A stretch of 64,000 bases of DNA from Rhodococcus opacus B4 (GTDB lineage: Bacteria > Actinomycetota > Actinomycetes > Mycobacteriales > Mycobacteriaceae): assembly GCF_000010805.1 (NCBI RefSeq), contig NC_012520.1, forward strand, positions 372,001 through 436,000, given 5' to 3'. A program made the position numbers and the translations under genes. Shown here piece by piece: positions 54,101 through 62,008 of this stretch (position 1 is the first letter of the stretch; each line of letters opens with the position of its first letter). The notes beneath the pieces are model-generated. The model ran no database searches, had not been told where the DNA came from, and saw nothing but the letters and a program-made list of their open reading frames with translations.

Positions 54101-55049
54101 CGACGACACCATGGTCGGCAGCTACGAACTCGGCGGCGGCTGGCTGCGCATCGAGCCCGCCAAGATCGGCAAACGCGCATTTCTCGGCAACTCCGGCATG
54201 ACCGGCCCCGGGCGCACCGTGCCGAAGAACGGTCTGGTCGCGGTGCTCTCGGCCACCCCGGACAAGAAGGGCAAATCCGGTTCGTCCTGGCTGGGTAGCC
54301 CACCGGTCCGGTTGCGCCGTTCGGCCACCGAGGCCGCGGCCTCGCGCACCTTCGATCCCCCGACCCGCCTGCGGGTCGCCCGGGCGATCATCGAAACCTG
54401 CCGGCTGATCCCGATGATCGTCACGTTCGGGATCGGGCTCGGTGTTCTGGTCGCTCTCGAGGCGTTCGCCGGCAGCCTTGGTTTCGTGTGGGCAGCACTG
54501 CTGTCCGGGCTCGTTCTCCTCGTTGCGGGTGCCGTTGCCGGCGCCGTCGCGGCGGCCGCCAAGTGGATCGTCGTGGGCCGCATCGGCGTCGTCGAGCACC
54601 CGTTGTGGAGCTCGTTCGTCTGGCGCAACGAGGTGTCCGACGCCTTCGTCGAAACGGTCGCCGCACCCTGGTTCGCCCGCGCCGCCACCGGTACCGCCGT
54701 GCTGAACCTGTGGCTGCGGGCGATGGGCGCGTCAATCGGGCGCGGCGTCTGGTGCGAGACGTACTGGCTGCCCGAGGCGGACCTGGTCACCCTCGGTGAC
54801 GGTGCGACCGTGAGCCGCGGCTGCGTCGTGCAGACCCACCTGTTCCACGACCGAATCATGAGCATGGACACCGTCACCCTCGGCGCCGGCGCCACCCTCG
54901 GCCCGCACAGCGTGGCACTGCCCGCCTCGGCCATCGGCCCCGGCGCCACCGTCGGGCCGGCGTCTCTGGTGATGCGTGGGGACCGCGTGCCCGACTCGAC
55001 CCGCTGGCAGGGCAACCCCATCGCACCCCGGCCCGAACACGGCCGATAA
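51171..55049 (+). CDS. Pls/PosA-type NRPS-like membrane protein
   Basis: A 1292-residue protein with the TTG start at 51171 behind AAAAGGAG. Residues 1-500 are an adenylation domain ('IFTSGSTGTPKGVAVTHRNA', 'AFDASCEEMWLAWRHGACLV', 'YRSGDLVRLDRAGLVFQGRA'). A carrier domain follows with the phosphopantetheine Ser ('FFAIGGGSLSAAQLV'). The C-terminal 700 residues alternate three pairs of membrane helices with left-handed beta-helix, hexapeptide-repeat segments ('GAGASVGARSTLFPGARIGA', 'LGAGATLGPHSVALPASAIG'). This is the layout of epsilon-poly-lysine synthetase relatives, which build homopolymeric isopeptides without a condensation domain. The amino acid used cannot be read here. Confidence 0.92.
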   Translation: MSAPTRLDPFTAGDLAPAQRTLIDILTDTAGHHPDAPAIDDGEVALSYGELIERITAGARDLAARGVQPGDRVGIRMPSGSRELYLAILSVLAAGAAYVPVDADDPPERAELVFGESAVTAVVTADGIDTATGIQLSDLGAVEFQAPEPSDDAWIIFTSGSTGTPKGVAVTHRNAAAFVDAEARLFVRDAPLGPGDRVLAGLSVAFDASCEEMWLAWRHGACLVPAPRSLVRTGMDLGPWLVSRAITVVSTVPTLAALWPPEALDSVRLLIFGGEACPPELAQRLAVDGREVWNTYGPTEATVVACAARMTGTGPVRIGLPLDGWDLAVVGAGGRPVAEGEIGELVIGGVGLARYLDPAKDAEKYAPMPSLGWDRAYRSGDLVRLDRAGLVFQGRADDQVKLGGRRIELGEVDAALQALPGVAGAAAAVRSTESGTALLIGYLAAPPEFDLNQARTHLAERLPAALVPRLTRVDELPTRTSGKVDRNALPWPLPGTETPDAQELGLGGTAGWIAGLWTRILGAAVGGADDDFFAIGGGSLSAAQLVSALRERFPEVTVAQLYDHPRLGSLAEFLDELAPTVAATPRVVAPTPRRIQWAQIAATVPLTTLTGLQWVTWLAVANNILAWFVSVSWAPTLSWWPVLVMFALFITPVGRMVIAATGARVLLRTLRPGTYPRGGSEHLRIWVAERLIEASGAANLSGATWMVYFARALGANIGRRVDLHTLPPVTGMIELGEGCSIEPETDLSGYWIDGDVIHVGSIHIGAGASVGARSTLFPGARIGAHAEVAPGSAVTGKVTAGQRWAGSPAVKVGKAVHPWPEDRPPRSSRWVPIYGLTSLAVAAMPLLALAAGLVLLGWWIRDADDLGAAALKALPMLPAATVLTLVVFAGMTVVAVRLLGLGLRGGYHPVRSRIGWQAWSTERLMDSARTFLFPLYASLLTPLWLRLLGAKVGKNTEISTALVLPKYTTVADGAFLADDTMVGSYELGGGWLRIEPAKIGKRAFLGNSGMTGPGRTVPKNGLVAVLSATPDKKGKSGSSWLGSPPVRLRRSATEAAASRTFDPPTRLRVARAIIETCRLIPMIVTFGIGLGVLVALEAFAGSLGFVWAALLSGLVLLVAGAVAGAVAAAAKWIVVGRIGVVEHPLWSSFVWRNEVSDAFVETVAAPWFARAATGTAVLNLWLRAMGASIGRGVWCETYWLPEADLVTLGDGATVSRGCVVQTHLFHDRIMSMDTVTLGAGATLGPHSVALPASAIGPGATVGPASLVMRGDRVPDSTRWQGNPIAPRPEHGR

Positions 55050-55203
55050 GCATCGGCGTCGACCGGGCTGCGCCAATTCACTACTCGCGCGTAACCACGC
55101 ATCGGCCCGTATGCTCGGCCACGTCGCGGGGCTGCGGCGATGGCCTGAAAGGCTGCGGAACCGATGACACCCTGCGACATCACCGAGCGGAACGGGAAGA
55201 CGC

Positions 55204-55491
55204 ATGTCGATGAACCCTGATCCCAAGAGTGGGCGACGGCGACGGTTTTCGGTCGGAACACGGGTGCGAACCCCTCACTCACTCGATCCGCAGATCCCTG
55301 AAGAACAGTGGCCCCTCGCAGCGGGAGTGATCATCGAGGACTTTACCGGCTCGGGTGGCCTCAGCCCGAAGGCCTACGCGCGGGATTGGGCCTTCTCCCG
55401 GCGGTGGGCCATCGCCCTCGACGACGGCAATCTGATCTTCCGCGACAGCGAAGACCTCGACGATGAAGACCCCGACACCGAAGCCACCTGA
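55204..55491 (+). CDS. Hypothetical protein
   Basis: 95 residues starting at ATG after GGGAAGA. Basic N-terminus ('SGRRRRFSVGTRVRTPHSLD') and very acidic C-terminus ('DSEDLDDEDPDTEAT'), with a central 'VIIEDFTGSGG' and 'RDWAFSRRWAIALDDGNLIF'. The middle looks like a small beta-fold. Not recognised. Confidence 0.7.
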   Translation: MSMNPDPKSGRRRRFSVGTRVRTPHSLDPQIPEEQWPLAAGVIIEDFTGSGGLSPKAYARDWAFSRRWAIALDDGNLIFRDSEDLDDEDPDTEAT

Positions 55492-55515
55492 CCTGCGGGG
55501 GCTGCGCCAATACGC

Positions 55516-55719
55516 CTACGACGACACCAGCCCCTGGATCCTCTCGCGGGCAGCCCGTTCGACGAGCAGGGGAACGAAGTCGCGCACCTTCCCGTTCACG
55601 AAATGCGCATGCGCGGAGCGCACGACCTCCTCGATGCTCTCCCGGGCGATGTCCGGGTAACGCGTATCGAGGCGATCGATGACTCGTTCGATGTGGAGCA
55701 GCTCTTCATCGTTCGTCAT
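55516..55719 (-). CDS. Three-helix-bundle domain protein (DUF3562-like), second copy
   Basis: 67 residues starting at the ATG at 55719 behind GGAGG. 'HIERVIDRLDTRYPDIARES' and 'HFVNGKVRDFVPLLVERAAR' align along their length with the protein at 46431. Convergent with the gene at 55204. The open frame upstream of the chosen start reads through unrelated sequence. Confidence 0.8.
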   Translation of the reverse strand: MTNDEELLHIERVIDRLDTRYPDIARESIEEVVRSAHAHFVNGKVRDFVPLLVERAARERIQGLVSS

Positions 55720-55951
55720 TGGGCAATCCTCCGCCCGGGTCAGCGGTGGCGGCAATGCCCGGATCGACGACACCCGTTCTCTGGTCCGGGCGAGCGCCTG
55801 CCGCGCTCGATCGGGTCCGAGGGCGAGACACACAAGCGCTACTGCCGGCGAATCTGCGGCGAACGACCACCACAGATGCGACTCTTCAACGACGATCACC
55901 GGTACCGGCCGACGACCGAAGCCGTGTCGCTGCCGGTGGGAAGGTGCGGGA

Positions 55952-56419
55952 ATGTTCGTCCTGGTCCGTCACGCCCACGCGGGCGACAAGACAGGGTGGC
56001 CCGGCCGTGATGCCGACCGCCCGCTGAGCACCCTCGGGTATTGGCAGGCCCGCGGCCTCGTCGCCGCGCTGAACGGCATCGACATCCGGGCCCTGTTCGC
56101 CAGTCCCGCCACCCGCTGCCATCAGACCCTGCTGCCGCTCGCCGCGGCGCGCGGGCTGCGCATCGACGATCACCCGCTGCTGACCGTGGGCGCACCGCCC
56201 GACGAACTGCTCGCGGTGCTGGAGGCGCCGGAGGCCGACGGGGCGGTCTTCTGTACCCATGGTGAGGTCCTCGATGCCCTGGCCGAGTTCGGGCGGGCGC
56301 AAGGATCGACGGGTGTGCCCCCGGCGGCGGCGACCGCGAAGGGCGGGGCCTGGATCGTCGACCGCGGCGCCGGTCCGGCCCCGACACTGCGCTACCTCGC
56401 GCCTACCCCCACCTGCTGA
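55952..56419 (+). CDS. sixA: SixA-type phosphohistidine phosphatase
   Basis: A 155-residue histidine phosphatase of the short SixA type. The N-terminal catalytic 'VLVRHAHAGDK' is followed by 'RPLSTLGYWQARGLVAAL', 'LFASPATRCHQTLLPLAAA' and a second catalytic His in 'AVFCTHGEVLDAL'. The start ATG at 55952 follows GGAAGG. E. coli SixA removes phosphate from histidine of phosphocarrier proteins. In actinobacteria such genes often sit near ppk/mutT-like genes; the target here is unknown. Confidence 0.88.
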   Translation: MFVLVRHAHAGDKTGWPGRDADRPLSTLGYWQARGLVAALNGIDIRALFASPATRCHQTLLPLAAARGLRIDDHPLLTVGAPPDELLAVLEAPEADGAVFCTHGEVLDALAEFGRAQGSTGVPPAAATAKGGAWIVDRGAGPAPTLRYLAPTPTC

Positions 56420-56441
56420 CCGAGTTAGTGCACCGCTGTGT

Positions 56442-56600
56442 CTAGTCGGCCAGTGGGGCGGCGTCCACGCGGGCCTGCCGGGCCGCCTGCAGCTCCAAGC
56501 CGTACCGCAGACCGAAGGTGAAACCGTTCTCCCCGGGTGTCCGTCCCGGCGCGGGCACCGAGTCCCGCGGGATGTCGGCGACGACGCTGTCCCGGTGCTC
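56442..56600 (-). pseudogene. CHAD domain C-terminal remnant
   Basis: 'GEHRDSVVADIPRDS' and 'GENGFTFGLRYGLELQAARQ' match the end of the CHAD domain in the protein at 47666 ('LGEHQDSVVA', 'GENGFAFGLLYGLELQAAQR'). Only this tail of about 50 residues remains; nothing upstream on the strand continues it. Confidence 0.8.
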
Positions 56601-56779
56601 GCCGCGATGTCCGCCCATGCACCGCCACGCGCTTGAATCCGTCATCGCCCGGTCACCGACCGGCCAACCCCCGCTCAGCCGGTCAATGCGGGGAGATTCT
56701 CCCGGAATTGGGTATTCATCATCGAGGACGATGATTGATACGGACGAGCAGTACGAGCGGCAGGAGGAGCTACGGGAAC

Positions 56780-57427
56780 ATGCGGCAACATTTCTCTGGG
56801 CAGCTCGAGAACATGAGAACGGATCTCACCGATCTGTGTTCGTTGACCGAAACCGCGATCGATCACGCAACACGGGCACTGCTCGATACCGACCTGGGTG
56901 CGTCGGAAGCATGCGCCGACGTCGATACCGAGATCGGTTACCGGGCCCAGGAGATCGATCACCGGGCCCTGACACTGATAGCCCTTCAGGCGCCGGTCGC
57001 GCAGGATCTGCGCGCTCTGATCAGCGGCATCCACAACATCGCCGATCTGCGGCGGATGGGCAGCCTAGCGGCGCATGTCGCCGAGGTGGCGAGGTTGCAC
57101 TTCCCCGCCCCGGTCGTCCCCGGTGAGCTTCGGGGTGTCATCTCGGAGATGGGTGTGGCAGCGAAGGCGCAGGCTGCGGCGGCCACCGAGGTACTGCGTG
57201 ACCGCGACTGCGAGCGGGCGTTGGAACTGATCAGGGCAGATGATCGGACCGATGCTCTGCTTCGCGAGTTGTTCGCGGTCACCAAGAGTGACGACTGGCC
57301 GTACGGGGCGGCATCGGCGGTGAACATCACGCTGCTGGGGCGCTTTTACGAACGCTTCTGTGATCACACCGTGGAGATCGGTCGTAACGTCATTTTCGTG
57401 GTGACGGGAGACTTTCCCGTGGCGTGA
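56780..57427 (+). CDS. phoU: PhoU phosphate-signalling protein
   Basis: A 215-residue PhoU with two three-helix repeats. 'ADVDTEIGYRAQEIDHRAL' and 'APVAQDLRALISGIHNIADL' lie in the first; 'FYERFCDHTVEIGRNVIFV' in the second, with the E-R-x-x-D-H motif of metal binding. The start is the ATG at 56780 with AGGAGGAG 10 bases upstream. PhoU restrains Pst uptake and PhoR-type signalling. Here it is separate from, and convergent toward, the pst operon. Confidence 0.93.
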   Translation: MRQHFSGQLENMRTDLTDLCSLTETAIDHATRALLDTDLGASEACADVDTEIGYRAQEIDHRALTLIALQAPVAQDLRALISGIHNIADLRRMGSLAAHVAEVARLHFPAPVVPGELRGVISEMGVAAKAQAAAATEVLRDRDCERALELIRADDRTDALLRELFAVTKSDDWPYGAASAVNITLLGRFYERFCDHTVEIGRNVIFVVTGDFPVA

Positions 57428-57519
57428 TCGGGTGTGCCGTCACACCTCATGCTCGCCGCTGCGGCCGGCCATCTCGTCGACCGTTGTGCGCGGCAGCTCG
57501 AGCAGGGGATGATCCGCTC

Positions 57520-57840
57520 ATGCGGGTGGTGGTCTGGCTCAGGTCGTTCGTGGGGTGGCTGCGTGCCGGCTACCCGCAGACGGGCGACCCACACGGCTAC
57601 ATCCCGTTGGTGGCCCTCTGCGGGGCCGCGTTGACCGACGAGCAGGTCGAGCAGGTCGCGGTGATGGTCGACAAGATCGGTGCCGGCCCGGTCGAGGACG
57701 TCGACATCAGAGTCGCGATCACCAACCTCTCCCATGAGATGCCTACGGACAGCGAACTGCGGCGGGTGCGCGATCGGCTGACCGCTCGCCGAGTACGACC
57801 GGCCACGGGTGAGGACTTGCCACCCCCGAGTCTGCGGTGA
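57520..57840 (+). CDS. DUF3349 family protein
   Basis: A 106-residue protein with start ATG at 57520 after AGGGGA. 'GWLRAGYPQTGDPHGYIPLV' and 'HEMPTDSELRRVRDRLTA' match the actinobacterial DUF3349 family (three-helix domain, as in Rv0543c). Function unknown. It is 92 bases behind phoU on the same strand and may be co-transcribed with it. Confidence 0.85.
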   Translation: MRVVVWLRSFVGWLRAGYPQTGDPHGYIPLVALCGAALTDEQVEQVAVMVDKIGAGPVEDVDIRVAITNLSHEMPTDSELRRVRDRLTARRVRPATGEDLPPPSLR

Positions 57841-57850
57841 CGGGACGGTC

Positions 57851-57868
57851 GGCGGGGCCTGCCCCGCC
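57851..57868. terminator. Hairpin after phoU-DUF3349
   Basis: GGCGGGGC-CT-GCCCCGCC is a perfect 8-base stem with a 2-base loop, 11 bases beyond the DUF3349 stop. It is a likely terminator, possibly bidirectional for the convergent pst-side operon. The 280 bases after it hold no gene. Confidence 0.6.
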
Positions 57869-58150
57869 GGGCTATGGCTCTTGACCTGGTCCAACGTGTT
57901 CCCCTGGGTTCCCTCGTTGGTGGTTCGTTCACCCGAAACCCGCCTTCTCCTCGCCTTCGGCTCTTCCGGTTATCCGATCACTCTCCCGAGGAGGATTGTC
58001 GGTGGTTTGAAAGCGGCTCTCGCGGTTCGTCCCAACACGACGGCCGGCGTCGCGCCGGTCGATCACCTGCACGTGCGCCGACGACCGCTTTCACACGGTG
58101 CCGAACACCGCTGCGGGTTCGCGGAGCCGTCGACAAACACCGCGCGGTGC

Positions 58151-59308
58151 TCAGTGCTGCGGGTGTCTGCGCCCTGCCCACACCCAGCCCGGCAGTGCCT
58201 CGAGCGAGGCGACGCGGTCGGCGCCCAGGTGGCCGCGGGCATGCCGGCGACGCTGATTGGCGACCCATTTGCCGACCGCATCACCGTTGACGGTTTCTCG
58301 ATGCGCCGGACTGGCGTGCCCGTGCGCGGCGGCGTAGGCGGTCAGTGCGGTGAAACCTTGCCGCCACCGCTCGTCGGCGGGGTTCCACTGCCACCCGGGC
58401 AGCGCCTCGAGCTCGGTGACGCGGTCGGGCGCGAGCTTTCCGGCGCGGTACTCGCGCCGCCGCCGGGCCACCCACATACCCAGCCGGAACTGGCCCACCG
58501 TGTACCGCTGGCTGGGCGCGGCGTGCCCGTGCGTGTCGATGAACCGGCGCAGCTCGGACAGCCCGGCGAGCCAGCTTTCGTCGACGCGGCTCCAGCGCCA
58601 CCCGGGTAGCTGCTCGAGCGCGGCGATCCGCTCCGGGGCGAGGGCGCCGGCGTGGAAGTCCTGCCGGCAGCGCCCAATCCAGGTGCCGAGGGGAAACCCC
58701 TCACTCTGCGCGGAGCGTGGAACGTCCGCCGACCCGTGCACCCGGACATGGTCGCGGAGCGTGTGCAGGCCCTGCGTCCAGCGATACATCTCGGGGTCCC
58801 ATTGCCAGTGGGGCAGCGTGTCGAGGGCCGCGACCCGCGGTGGGGCCAGCGTGCCGGCGGCATGCTCCTCGCGTTGGGTGCGCGCCCATTCGGCGAGCGC
58901 GACGCCGTCGACCAGGGCGGTTTCGGGCACCACCGCGGTGCGGTGGGCCTCGAGGAAACGGCGCAAGGCCAGGAAACCGGACCGCCAGCTCTTCGGCCGA
59001 GCCGGTCCCCAGGTCCACCCGGGCAGTGCCTCGAGGATGCGGATGCGGTCCGGGCTGAGGGTGCCGTGCCAGTACACGTCCCGGATCCGCCGCACCCACC
59101 GGCCGAGGTCGATTCCGGTGGCGCGGGTGGGGGCCGGCGGGGCGGCGTTCCCACACCGTTCGACGTAGCGGCGAAGGGCCGCGAACCCGGCGTTCCAGGA
59201 TTCGTCACCGGCGCCGCCCGCACGACCGGTCGGTGGTTGTTCACTGCGGACGCCGGTGGCGGAGGGGTTGTCTCGGCCATTCTTCCTACCGTCGTGGTCT
59301 GCCGTCAT
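58151..59308 (-). CDS. Protein of five Helicase-associated (HA) repeats, no helicase
   Basis: A 385-residue protein built of five repeats with an exact 69-residue period, starting at about 37, 107, 176, 245 and 314. Each has W-x2-G-x3-L, a central G-x-x-L-G-x-W-V-x-x-R pattern, and ends 'LEALPGWxW'. This is the Helicase_HA (PF03457) pattern, normally appended to DEAD-box helicases and thought to bind nucleic acid. No helicase motif is present. The start ATG at 59308 overlaps the stop of the regulator at 59305 (ATGA), so the two are translationally coupled. Confidence 0.87.
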   Translation of the reverse strand: MTADHDGRKNGRDNPSATGVRSEQPPTGRAGGAGDESWNAGFAALRRYVERCGNAAPPAPTRATGIDLGRWVRRIRDVYWHGTLSPDRIRILEALPGWTWGPARPKSWRSGFLALRRFLEAHRTAVVPETALVDGVALAEWARTQREEHAAGTLAPPRVAALDTLPHWQWDPEMYRWTQGLHTLRDHVRVHGSADVPRSAQSEGFPLGTWIGRCRQDFHAGALAPERIAALEQLPGWRWSRVDESWLAGLSELRRFIDTHGHAAPSQRYTVGQFRLGMWVARRRREYRAGKLAPDRVTELEALPGWQWNPADERWRQGFTALTAYAAAHGHASPAHRETVNGDAVGKWVANQRRRHARGHLGADRVASLEALPGWVWAGRRHPQH

Positions 59309-60045
59309 TCGCACAGAGAGGGCGCCAACCGGTACCCCACTCCACGGATTGTTCTGATGATGTGCCCGTGATCGGGATCTGCTCCGAGCTTGGTGCGCAG
59401 TCTCCGGATGTGGACGGCGACGGTGTTGGTGTCGGTGGCGCGACCCCACACCGCCCTGCTGATCTGGTCGGCGCTGGCAACCCGGCCGCGTTGTTCGATC
59501 AGATAGCTCAGCAGCTCGAATTCGCGGCGCGTCAGCAGGACTTCCACGTCGCGGACATGCACCTCGAAACCGGAGGCGTCGACGCGGATGGGGCCGGCGA
59601 CCAGTGCCGTTCGAGGCGGTGGCGCGGGTGGGTGCTGCATGAACTGCCGGATATCGGTGAAATCGTACGGTCGCACCGTCGTGGCGGTGGCCCCGGCCGC
59701 GATCGCCTGCCGGGTGAGGGTCTCGTTCCCGGGCTGTGCACCGACCAGGATGGGCACATCCGAGTGCCCGCGTACCGTCGCGATCACCTGGACGGCGCTG
59801 ACACCGCCCACCATCTCGGGTGCGACCACGAGGACGGCGGGAAGATTCGCGCCGACCGCCAGTAGCGCGGCGGCGCCGTCGGTGCACCACTGAGTCCGGA
59901 CGCCGGCGCCGTCGGCCGAGTCGATCAGTGCGGCGGCGATGACCGGGTCGGGTTCGGCGAGCAGGACCCGGCCGTCCCGCGAGGTGGAGGCCCGCCGGTC
60001 GGTGAGTGTCACGACCTCGTCCACCCGCCGTGCGTCGATGCTCAC
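59305..60045 (-). CDS. OmpR-type regulator lacking the receiver aspartate
   Basis: A 246-residue protein. The N-terminal receiver-like fold ('GRVLLAEPDPVIAAALI') has Ala where the phospho-acceptor Asp belongs ('AVLVVAPEMVGG') and Arg for the conserved Lys ('TTVRPYDF'). The C-terminal winged helix is complete ('LLTRREFELLSYLIEQRGRV', 'VAVHIRRLRTKLGADPDHGH', 'IRTIRGVGYRLAP'). The start is the GTG at 60045 with GGGAGGGGG 7 bases upstream. It follows pstB on the same strand and overlaps the HA-repeat gene, suggesting phosphate-related control without a histidine kinase. Confidence 0.88.
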   Translation of the reverse strand: MSIDARRVDEVVTLTDRRASTSRDGRVLLAEPDPVIAAALIDSADGAGVRTQWCTDGAAALLAVGANLPAVLVVAPEMVGGVSAVQVIATVRGHSDVPILVGAQPGNETLTRQAIAAGATATTVRPYDFTDIRQFMQHPPAPPPRTALVAGPIRVDASGFEVHVRDVEVLLTRREFELLSYLIEQRGRVASADQISRAVWGRATDTNTVAVHIRRLRTKLGADPDHGHIIRTIRGVGYRLAPSLCE

Positions 60046-60165
60046 CGAGAAGCCCCCTCCCACATTTCGGCCGGCACGCAGGCGATGCCGGCCTCCTCGT
60101 CCGCCTCTCCATGACGCGGTGACCTCCAGGCGGCGGTCAACGCACCAGGTCTGGACACGGTCGTC

Positions 60166-61074
60166 TCAGCCGAACCGGCCGCTGATGTAGGCCTCGGTCC
60201 GCGGGTCGGCCGGCGCGGAGAAGATCTTCTCGGTGATGTCGAACTCGACCAGCTTGCCCTCCCGATTGCCGTGCTCGTCGGCCTCGGCGGTGAAGAACGC
60301 GGTGCGATGCGACACCCGGGCGGCCTGCTGCATGTTGTGCGTGACGATGATGATGGTGAACTTTTCGGACAGCTCGTCGATCAGGTCTTCGATCTTCGCC
60401 GTGGCGATGGGATCGAGGGCCGAGCACGGTTCGTCCATCAAGATGACCTCGGGTTCGGTGGCGATCGCGCGGGCGATGCACAGGCGCTGCTGCTGACCGC
60501 CGGACAGGCCGGTCGCGTCCTGCTTGAGCTTGTCCTTGACCTCGTCCCACACGGCGGCGGCACGCAGCGCCCTCTCGACGACCTCGTCCATGCTGTGGGT
60601 CTTCATGCCGGTCACGCGCGGCCCGTAGGCGACGTTGTCGTAGATCGACTTCGGGAACGGGTTCGGCTTCTGGAACACCATGCCGACCCGGCGGCGCAAC
60701 TCGATCACATCGACCGCGGCGTCGTTGATGTCGATGTCGCGGTAGGTGACCGTGCCGTGCACCTTCGCGCCGGGAATGAGGTCGTTCATCCGGTTCAGGC
60801 ACCGCAACACGGTCGACTTCCCGCACCCGGAGGGGCCGATCAGCGCGGTGACCTCGTTGGCGGCGAACGATAGGTTCACCTCACCGATCGCGCGGAGGCC
60901 GCTGTAGCTGACCCCGAGGCCATCGGTGGCCATCATGGCGTAGGACCTGCCGCCCTTCGGTGCCCGGGGGGCGTGGTGGTGGGCGATTCGCTTGAGCAGC
61001 TGCTCGTCCTGCGCATCGAGGACGGGCGTCGACTCTTCTTCGGTACTCATGGCTGCATGCCTCGTTCGTGTCAT
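60166..61074 (-). CDS. pstB: Phosphate ABC transporter ATPase
   Basis: A PstB of 302 residues (294 if the ATG at 61050 is used). It has Walker A '[20 protein letters not shown]', signature '[16 protein letters not shown]' and Walker B '[13 protein letters not shown]'. It has about 45 extra N-terminal residues compared with the usual PstB of about 258. The gene follows pstA by 22 bases. GGGGAGG precedes 61074. Confidence 0.95.
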   Translation of the reverse strand: MTRTRHAAMSTEEESTPVLDAQDEQLLKRIAHHHAPRAPKGGRSYAMMATDGLGVSYSGLRAIGEVNLSFAANEVTALIGPSGCGKSTVLRCLNRMNDLIPGAKVHGTVTYRDIDINDAAVDVIELRRRVGMVFQKPNPFPKSIYDNVAYGPRVTGMKTHSMDEVVERALRAAAVWDEVKDKLKQDATGLSGGQQQRLCIARAIATEPEVILMDEPCSALDPIATAKIEDLIDELSEKFTIIIVTHNMQQAARVSHRTAFFTAEADEHGNREGKLVEFDITEKIFSAPADPRTEAYISGRFG

Positions 61075-61096
61075 GAAACTCGGGTCCTCCCCGGGG

Positions 61097-62008
61097 TCAC
61101 CAGCGCCGCTGGAAACGGTTGCGCATCCAGATCGCGAGGCCGTTCATCGCGAGCAGGATGACCATCAACAGTAAAATTGTGGCCCACGCCAGCTGCTGAT
61201 TCGCCTCCTCGGGCAACTTCACCAGGTTGAAGATCTGCACCGGCAGCACCGTGTACCGATCCAGGAAGCCCTCGGGATTGACGGTGACGAACACCGTCGC
61301 CCCGACCAGCAGCAGCGGGGCGGCCTCCCCGATCGCCCGGGACAGGGCCAGGATCGTGCCGGTGGCGATACCGGAGATCGCGGACGGCAAGACCTGCTTC
61401 CAGGTGGTCTGCCACAGGGTGGCGCCCAACGCCAGGGAGGCGTCCCGGATGTCCCGCGGCACCGAGCGCAGCGCCTCGCGGGTGGTGATGATGATCACCG
61501 GCAGGATGAGCAGGGCCAGGGCCACCGAGCCGGCCAGCACCACCGGGCCCAGCGAGATCGGACCGCGCACCACGAACGCCAACGTCAGGATGCCGTAGAT
61601 GATCGTCGGCACCGCGACCAGGTTCTGAATGTTGAGTTCGATCAGCCGATTCCACCACTTGGTGCTGTCCGCGTACTCCTCGAGATAGACCGCGCCGGCG
61701 ATACCGATCGGGATGGCCAAGATGATGGTGCCGAGCATCACCCACAGGGTGCCGAAGATCGCCGACTGCACACCGGAGGTTTCCGGGTGCAGCCGGGACG
61801 GCTGCTGGGAGATCAGGTTCCAGTCGAAGCGGGCCAGTCCCTCGACGATGATGACCGCCAGCACCGCGAACAGGAACAGGCACGAGAGCGCCAGGCACAC
61901 CCACAGGATCCCGGCGAATACCGCCGAACGGGTGCGGTTGCGCCGCTTGCCCGTGACGAGAACCTTCCCGAGATCGACGGGAGTCTTCTTCACCGACGTC
62001 GTGGTCAT
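61097..62008 (-). CDS. pstA: Phosphate ABC transporter permease PstA
   Basis: A 303-residue permease with six hydrophobic helices and the ABC permease loop ('[20 protein letters not shown]', '[16 protein letters not shown]'). Its ATG overlaps the pstC stop by one base. It forms the membrane channel with PstC. Confidence 0.95.
   Translation of the reverse strand: MTTTSVKKTPVDLGKVLVTGKRRNRTRSAVFAGILWVCLALSCLFLFAVLAVIIVEGLARFDWNLISQQPSRLHPETSGVQSAIFGTLWVMLGTIILAIPIGIAGAVYLEEYADSTKWWNRLIELNIQNLVAVPTIIYGILTLAFVVRGPISLGPVVLAGSVALALLILPVIIITTREALRSVPRDIRDASLALGATLWQTTWKQVLPSAISGIATGTILALSRAIGEAAPLLLVGATVFVTVNPEGFLDRYTVLPVQIFNLVKLPEEANQQLAWATILLLMVILLAMNGLAIWMRNRFQRRW

Noticed and set aside
59309-60112. 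Extension of the HA-repeat frame upstream to 60112
   Set aside because: The added residues are antisense-type, Arg/Gly-rich and lie over the OmpR-type regulator; the ATGA overlap at 59308 gives the natural start.
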